Positions 33,072 to 37,990 of a DNA stretch of 37,990 nt are shown piece after piece. The notes under the pieces were generated by a model. That model made no database searches. It was not told the origin of the DNA and saw only the letters and a list, made by a program, of their open reading frames with translations. A program made the translations under genes and the position numbers. This DNA is from a bacterium (GTDB lineage: Bacteria; Zhuqueibacterota; Zhuqueibacteria; Zhuqueibacterales; Geothermadaptataceae), in the NCBI GenBank assembly GCA_024275575.1, contig JAJRYV010000135.1:1-37990 (forward strand), written 5' to 3'. Within the stretch, counting starts at the first letter, position 1. Each line of letters starts with the position of its first letter.

Positions 33072-33502
33072 GAATCACTCTCCTGATAAATTCAAAGCAT
33101 AACTCTAAATTCAGGTATTTTTAGCGCTATTTTTTCAAACAAATCTATGCGCAAGATGGTAAATTTTAAAATATGACTCCCGATCTTTAGGTCAATTAAA
33201 AAAATAGTCACACAACTAAACTATTAGTAGTATAAAATCATTTTTCACGAATGCAAGTAAATTCGCTAAAAATCGCAAGTTTGTGTTCAAAATAATCGAA
33301 TAATCCAGTTTGGTTTATAACCGCAAGCCGTGTGACAAAGATGATGGAGGAAAGGAACAGGATTGCACCGGATAGTGCGGCGGCCGCGGCAGGTTTAATT
33401 CTTATTCTGAAAAAATTCCGGCGCATTGAGGCCAATTTACTGACAGCGCCGGAATTTTGACAAAATCCATTTTGTTGATTTTGCAGCCGGGGAGTGTAAG
33501 GA
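33072..33502. other. AT-rich region between the BlaI gene and the haemerythrin gene
   Basis: This 431-base gap must hold the blaI promoter. ACTATTAGT (33220-33228) is a small palindrome that might be a BlaI half-site pair. ACAAAAT (33460-33466) and ATTTTGT (33469-33475) form a 7-bp repeat after the haemerythrin stop. A minus-strand frame of 96 codons at 33238-33528 includes a hydrophobic stretch (residues ~47-70), but it overlaps the haemerythrin end and has no good start, so I do not call it a gene. Confidence 0.45.
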
Positions 33503-33910
33503 TCAGGCGTTTGCTGTTTTTTTAACACAAAATTTCAAATGCACATCAACGCCGCAAATGTGTTTTACCAGCCAAGCTTCCGCTGTTTTATGTAATTCCT
33601 TGGCCAGTTCATCACTATAGCCTTCGGTACGAAAACGCTCGGCAAATTGTGAATAGGTTTGCAAAAAAGATGTGTGCGCCTGAACGTTTTTCGCAGCCAC
33701 GGGACATTTCATTTCTTCCATACATTTTTCTTCGAAGTTGAAGTGCGTCTTGACATAATCACCGAGAAACGAGAGTGTCTCATGGATTGTGCTTTCAGCC
33801 TTTTTCTCGCGAATAGACTTGTCAAATGCATTGATCATATCAAAGAGTTTCTTATGCTGATTGTCAACTTCCCGCACCCCGGTTTCATACATGCTGTTCC
33901 ATTGTAACAT
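33503..33910 (-). CDS. Bacteriohaemerythrin
   Basis: This 135-residue four-helix protein has a di-iron O2-binding site and may store, carry or sense O2. Ligands: H19 (DNQHKKLFD), H56 and E60 (THFNFEE), H79 (AHTSFL), H117 and D122 (KHICGVDVHL). The residue at the place of one further His (four before H79) is N75. This matches a bacterial subgroup with a CPxAxxNxxAHxxF pattern. The site therefore has one His fewer than classic haemerythrin. GAGGAG precedes the ATG. It is a single gene. It could support an organism living near oxic-anoxic boundaries, in line with the O2-tolerant hydrogenase. Confidence 0.9.
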   Translation of the reverse strand: MLQWNSMYETGVREVDNQHKKLFDMINAFDKSIREKKAESTIHETLSFLGDYVKTHFNFEEKCMEEMKCPVAAKNVQAHTSFLQTYSQFAERFRTEGYSDELAKELHKTAEAWLVKHICGVDVHLKFCVKKTANA

Positions 33911-34154
33911 GGCGGCTCCTCAAACAAGTTAGTTATAATGATAGCGACGTAATTCTAATTCGGCATATAAAAATTGATCATCACATTTCTACAGATTTTT
34001 CACATCGGTTAGCCGGTTAGCGCAAAATGCGGGAATTCCAATGTTGCGTTTTTGCAAAAAAATTATAGTTTCGATCTGTTGCTCTGCTCAAATCCGGCAA
34101 AACGGCAGGGTTAGTTGCGCAAATCCACATGACCTTTCAACGAAAGGATGATAA

Positions 34155-35792
34155 ATGAATTTTTCAGCAATCGATTATGGCGTATTTTTCGGATACATCA
34201 TTTTTATCGTCGGTCTCGGACTCTGGGTTTCGCGGGAGAAAAAAGGCCATGTAAAGGATTCAAAAGATTATTTTCTCGCCGGCAAGGCGCTGCCCTGGTG
34301 GGCGGTGGGTTCATCGCTGATCGCAGCGAATATTTCCGCCGAACAATTCATCGGAATGTCCGGCTCCGGATTTGCCGGCGGTTTAGCCATCGCCTCCTAC
34401 GAATGGATGGCGGCGATCACCCTGCTCATCGTCGGTAAATTTTTCCTGCCGATTTTCATCGAAAAAGAACTCTACACCATTCCGCAATTTATCGAAAAAC
34501 GCTTCAGCACCAATCTGAAAACCATACTCGCCGTTTTTTGGGTTGCCCTGTTCATTTTCGTCAATTTAACTTCTGTGCTGTTTCTCGGCGGTAAAGCGAT
34601 CGATACCATCATCGGTGTCGGTGACGGCAGTATTTTGATGTATGCCGTCCTCGGGCTGGCGTTTATCGCTGCGGCATATTCGTTATATGGCGGGCTGGCG
34701 GCAGTGGCCTGGACCGATGTCGTGCAGGTCGTACTGCTGATTCTCGGCGGTTTGATTACTTCATTCATCGCGCTGAACCATGTCACACCGGAGGGTGGTG
34801 TTTTTAACGGATTAAGCCATATTTACAACGTAGCCGGCGATAAATTTCACATGGTATTAACCCGGGATAATCCTGAATTTAACAACCTGCCGGGCATTGC
34901 CGTGCTCATCGGAGGGATGTGGGTGGCCAATCTTTACTACTGGGGATTTAACCAATACATCATTCAGCGCACTTTAGCGGCAAAATCTCTCGCTGAAGCG
35001 CAAAAAGGTATTGCCCTCGCAGCTTTCCTTAAAATGATTATTCCACTGATTGTCGTCATTCCGGGCATCGTGGCTTTTGTGCTTTATGCACAACCTGAAG
35101 GCACAGCAATTATCGACGGGGTGAAAGAAGCATTCACAAAAGCAGACGGCACGCTGAATAACGATAAAGCTTATCCCTGGCTCATCAGCGTTTTTATTCC
35201 CACCGGCCTGCAAGGACTGGTGCTCGCTGCTCTTACCGCCGCCATCGTTTCCTCGCTCGCTTCGATGCTCAATTCGACTTCGACCATTTTTACGATGGAT
35301 ATTTATAAACCTTTCGTCAACAAAGACGCCTCTGAACAAAACCTGGTTACCGTCGCCCGAATTACCGCTGCTATCGCCCTGCTCATCGCCATTCTGATGA
35401 CTCCGGTAATGAGCAATATCCCGCAGATGTTCCAGTACATTCAGGAATACACCGGTCTGGTGAGCCCGGGTATTCTCGGCGTTTTTTTAATGGGGCTGTT
35501 CTGGAAAAAAACCACCAACAAAGCGGCCATTGTCGGGGTGCTGTGCTCCATCCTCACCGCCTTCTTTTTAAAGGCCTCCATCGTTGATCTGCCGTTCCTC
35601 GACCAAATGTTTTATACCCTGACAATCACCATGGTGATTATCGCCGGCGTGAGCATGACCACGTCTGTGACCGACGACGATCCCAAAGGTATCCCGTTAA
35701 CCGCAAAAACATTGTATACGGAATCCGTATTTAATATCTCCGCCTATATCATTTTGCTGATTGCGGCCATGCTCTACACCGTTTTCTGGTAG
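34155..35792 (+). CDS. Na+/sugar symporter of the SSS family, close to Vibrio SGLT
   Basis: This is a 545-residue inner-membrane transporter with about 13-14 helices. The sequence is strikingly close to vSGLT (Na+/galactose) over its length: LPWWAVGSSLIAANISAEQF, SYEWMAAITL, GFNQYIIQRTLAAKSLAEAQ, ASMLNSTSTIFTMDIYK, IQEYTGLVSPGILGVF. The sugar-contacting residues known from vSGLT appear kept: Q64 (SAEQF), E83 (SYEW), the Asn and gate Tyr of GFNQY, and the Gln of IQEYTG. Galactose or glucose are thus the likely substrates. AAGGATG lies just before the ATG. It is a single gene with no sugar enzymes beside it. A weak hairpin with a following T-run (about 35821-35857) may end it. Confidence 0.92.
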   Translation: MNFSAIDYGVFFGYIIFIVGLGLWVSREKKGHVKDSKDYFLAGKALPWWAVGSSLIAANISAEQFIGMSGSGFAGGLAIASYEWMAAITLLIVGKFFLPIFIEKELYTIPQFIEKRFSTNLKTILAVFWVALFIFVNLTSVLFLGGKAIDTIIGVGDGSILMYAVLGLAFIAAAYSLYGGLAAVAWTDVVQVVLLILGGLITSFIALNHVTPEGGVFNGLSHIYNVAGDKFHMVLTRDNPEFNNLPGIAVLIGGMWVANLYYWGFNQYIIQRTLAAKSLAEAQKGIALAAFLKMIIPLIVVIPGIVAFVLYAQPEGTAIIDGVKEAFTKADGTLNNDKAYPWLISVFIPTGLQGLVLAALTAAIVSSLASMLNSTSTIFTMDIYKPFVNKDASEQNLVTVARITAAIALLIAILMTPVMSNIPQMFQYIQEYTGLVSPGILGVFLMGLFWKKTTNKAAIVGVLCSILTAFFLKASIVDLPFLDQMFYTLTITMVIIAGVSMTTSVTDDDPKGIPLTAKTLYTESVFNISAYIILLIAAMLYTVFW

Positions 35793-35892
35793 AATTTCCC
35801 GATATGAGGTGGATTGCTCAGCATCCGCCTGATGCGCTGAACGAGATACTTTTTTTCGGCGCCACTGCGGCTCGAGAATAAAAAAGGTTAGA

Positions 35893-37990
35893 TCATTTCT
35901 CCATCGCCAGTGTTTTTTTCATTCCCCTTTGCACAGCTTCGATCAGATAGGGCCGCAAACGCTGCGGCGGGATGATTTTATCCACTGAACCGACTTTTTC
36001 GGCGCGCTGCACACTGTGAACGGCATCAAATTCATCGGCCACTTCGCCGAGTTTTTCCGAGTAAACCGCCTGATAGATTCTCTCGCGCGCATCTTTTAAA
36101 GCAGCTATTTCTGCTGGACCTGCTGCGGCAATATTTGCTTCAATTTCCTGCATACGTGCATCGGCGAGCACACGTTTTTTCACTTCGCGGGCGAAAACCA
36201 CCGCTGCAGCCGGTGCACCGCCAATCACCGAGGCGTAAGTACCTTCGAGAGCAATCACTTCCATATTATCATGCAACGCATTGGAAAAAACCACAAAAGC
36301 GCCGCCGTGGTAGCGCGAAACTACTGCAAAAATAATCGGCCCTCTAAAATTGACCACCGCCCGGCCGATTTCTGCGCCATATTCCAGTTGCCAGTTGCGC
36401 AGACTTTCCGGCGAACCATCGAAACCGGAGAGATTGGCGATCACCACGAGCGGCCGGTTGCCGCTGGCCGCGTTAATCGCCCGCGCCACTTTGCGTGAAG
36501 CCTGCGGAAAAAGCGTGCCGCCGGTCCATTGTTTCGGGCCATCGGCAGGCACATAACCGGTGCGCTCCATGGGCCGCGATTCGATACCGAGCATGCAAAC
36601 CGGCTGGCCGCCGAGATGTGCATCCCAAACCACAGCGACTTCAGCATCCTGCATGGCAAACCAGCGCTCGAGGTGCGGATGGTCCAAATCCTTGCAGGCG
36701 CGCATCACCTGACGAATATCGAACGGTTTTTTACGCCCGGGGTTGGTGACATCGGAAAAAACATCACCGACGCGCTCGAATTCACCTCCATGCGGGAATT
36801 CGCAGACATCGCGCTCAAAACTGTCCGTCGTTTTTACCGGCCGCGGAAATCGTTCACCGGGCATGCGATAGGCATGATCATAATAATTCAGTAAAATCCG
36901 GCATGCCTCGGCGATATTTTTAGCAAAATATTGCGCCTGTCCGTTGGGCCCCATCACCCGTTCATAGCCGCCGATGCCCTGATTATCTTCCGCCGCCACG
37001 CCGCCGCTGTATTCCAGCGCCTGTTTTCCGGTGAGTACCATAGCGCTTTCGGGCATCATGATGAGAATGCCGCGGGTGTGCATCAGCATCGTCGCCTCGG
37101 CGTTCCAGTAAGGCTGGGCGCCGACATTGATGCCGGCGACGATAATGTTCACTTCGCCGCCGTTTTGGGTGAAAGTGATCAACCGCCGTAAAACGCGGGA
37201 AATCCAGTCCATATTTTCCGTGCCGCTGTCCATGGAAATTTTCGCCCCGGCCGAGATAGCGAACCATTCGACGGGAACCTGCATTTTTTCCGCGAGATCG
37301 ATGCCCGCGTGGATGCGCCGGCATTCCGGCGCGGCCAATGCACCGAGAGCTTTGCCGGGGTCGCTGAGCAGGGCGACACGTTGCATGCCTTCAGGATACT
37401 TCGCCGTGTAATTGGTCAAAATACCGACGATAATATTTGCCGTATTCCCGCCATATTCACGTTCTACCGGGACCAGTTTTCCAGCGCTATCAAAATCATA
37501 TTCGACGAAATCTCCGGGAGGATATTCAGATTGATCGCTGTCTTTTTCCGGTGTCAGCATGCGGATGAGCTCGTAGGGATAGATGATGCCGCGCCGGCGC
37601 AGCCGTACAACTTTACGCGTATATTCGGACATGCTGCGGATTTTGTGCATTCCCGGCGCACATCGCCGCACGACGACGCCGCCATTGGCCGGGTTGGAAA
37701 ATTCGAGAATGGTTTCGCGCAAACCGCCCGTTTCCGGGACCGGCACTTTGGCGCGTACGACGACTTTTTCCAACGCCAGCCCCGCTGTCGCAGGCGCAAG
37801 CCGCCGCTGAATCTGCCGCACAACCGGTTCGGGCAAATCCATCGGCGGCCACAGGTTAATGACGATACGATTCCAGTATAGCCGTTTCCCGGGCTGCAAA
37901 TCGCTGAGGCGGGCGCGGATGCTGCTGAGCGCATTGTGTAACACATGTTCGAACTCCGGCAACTGCACACTTTGCCCGTCCGGACTTTTC
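35893..37990 (-). CDS. Acyl-CoA carboxylase carboxyltransferase region, N-terminus beyond the window edge
   Basis: The frame is open to the right edge; no convincing start is present (a GTG at 37968 is internal and preceded by in-frame codons). About 699 residues are visible. The first ~140 (RLYWNRIVINLWPPMDLPEP, ..., MHKIRSMSEYTRKVVRLRRR) are not part of a standard bacterial AccA/AccD or PccB. The carboxyltransferase core follows: ISAGAKISMDSGTE, IIVAGINVGAQPYWNAEATM, MPESAMVLTGKQALEYSGG, and the C-terminal half with GGTLFPQASRKVARAI, VIANLSGFDGS, SRYHGGAFVVFSNALH and IGGAPAAAVVFAREV. Both CT halves are in one chain as in eukaryotic-type multidomain carboxylases. It transfers CO2 from carboxybiotin to an acyl-CoA, likely acetyl- or propionyl-CoA. 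Biotin carboxylase and carrier domains may be encoded upstream, outside the window. Confidence 0.88.
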   Translation of the reverse strand, partial: KSPDGQSVQLPEFEHVLHNALSSIRARLSDLQPGKRLYWNRIVINLWPPMDLPEPVVRQIQRRLAPATAGLALEKVVVRAKVPVPETGGLRETILEFSNPANGGVVVRRCAPGMHKIRSMSEYTRKVVRLRRRGIIYPYELIRMLTPEKDSDQSEYPPGDFVEYDFDSAGKLVPVEREYGGNTANIIVGILTNYTAKYPEGMQRVALLSDPGKALGALAAPECRRIHAGIDLAEKMQVPVEWFAISAGAKISMDSGTENMDWISRVLRRLITFTQNGGEVNIIVAGINVGAQPYWNAEATMLMHTRGILIMMPESAMVLTGKQALEYSGGVAAEDNQGIGGYERVMGPNGQAQYFAKNIAEACRILLNYYDHAYRMPGERFPRPVKTTDSFERDVCEFPHGGEFERVGDVFSDVTNPGRKKPFDIRQVMRACKDLDHPHLERWFAMQDAEVAVVWDAHLGGQPVCMLGIESRPMERTGYVPADGPKQWTGGTLFPQASRKVARAINAASGNRPLVVIANLSGFDGSPESLRNWQLEYGAEIGRAVVNFRGPIIFAVVSRYHGGAFVVFSNALHDNMEVIALEGTYASVIGGAPAAAVVFAREVKKRVLADARMQEIEANIAAAGPAEIAALKDARERIYQAVYSEKLGEVADEFDAVHSVQRAEKVGSVDKIIPPQRLRPYLIEAVQRGMKKTLAMEK

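Noticed and set aside
33238-33528. 96-codon minus-strand frame with a hydrophobic stretch.
   Set aside because: It overlaps the end of the haemerythrin gene, lacks a convincing start and ribosome site, and resembles no family I know.
1-37990. CRISPR arrays, tRNA or rRNA genes, insertion sequences, prophage or defence systems.
   Set aside because: No regularly spaced repeats, no cloverleaf or rRNA-like segment, and no transposase, integrase, nuclease or toxin-antitoxin frame was found.

Overview
The window looks like a chromosomal stretch from a Gram-negative bacterium of the Bacteroidota/Calditrichota/Ignavibacteria (FCB) side of the tree. This is inferred from family content, not from a marker gene. 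It carries TonB-dependent receptors with carboxypeptidase-like N-terminal domains, a HmuY-type haem lipoprotein, DUF4249, DUF5916 and DUF2911 proteins, and a BlaI/M56-peptidase pair with TonB-C domains. There are no rRNA or tRNA genes, no CRISPR array, and no transposase or phage genes that I can recognise. Both edges cut genes: a secreted discoidin-type protein on the left and a carboxyltransferase on the right.

Layout. 1-506: partial secreted protein (minus). 507-1374: long non-coding leader region with several hairpins. 1375-5364: a four-gene membrane-bound [NiFe]-hydrogenase operon (small subunit, large subunit, cytochrome b, maturation protease). The small subunit has the six-cysteine proximal-cluster pattern of O2-tolerant enzymes. 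5501-6559: DUF1207 protein. 6729-10166: a minus-strand unit of a TetR regulator, a HemX/CcsA-like membrane protein and a very unusual sigma-54 activator. 10433-13276: DUF2911 and DUF5916 proteins, convergent around a terminator. 13590-15657: hypA, then hypC-hypD; hypB, hypE and hypF are not here. 15722-20158: an amino-sugar unit (GH20 hexosaminidase, ROK kinase, NagC-like ROK repressor). 20558-23727: TonB-dependent receptor plus a two-domain HmuY-like lipoprotein, a probable haem-uptake pair. 23858-27449: PepD peptidase, PlsC acyltransferase, YheT hydrolase. 27457-30789: TonB receptor with a DUF4249 lipoprotein. 30957-33071: BlaI regulator and an M56 peptidase/TonB-C gene split by a frameshift. 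33503-35792: bacteriohaemerythrin and a Na+/sugar symporter very like Vibrio SGLT. 35893 to the edge: acyl-CoA carboxylase carboxyltransferase region.

The standout is the gene at 6729-8663. Its first ~325 residues align by eye along the whole of glutamyl-tRNA reductase (HemA): catalytic domain, NADPH-binding domain and start of the dimerisation helix. The catalytic TCNRTE motif and the glycine-rich nucleotide loop are both lost. This dead enzyme is fused to a complete NtrC-type AAA+ domain with GAFTGA and a Fis-type HTH. It lies directly after a HemX-like gene, so the classic hemX-hemA order is kept. I read it as a hemX-hemA duplicate turned into a sigma-54 regulator that may sense a tetrapyrrole-pathway signal. 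A haem-uptake locus with an imperfect -24/-12-like element about 12 kb away is a possible but unproven target.
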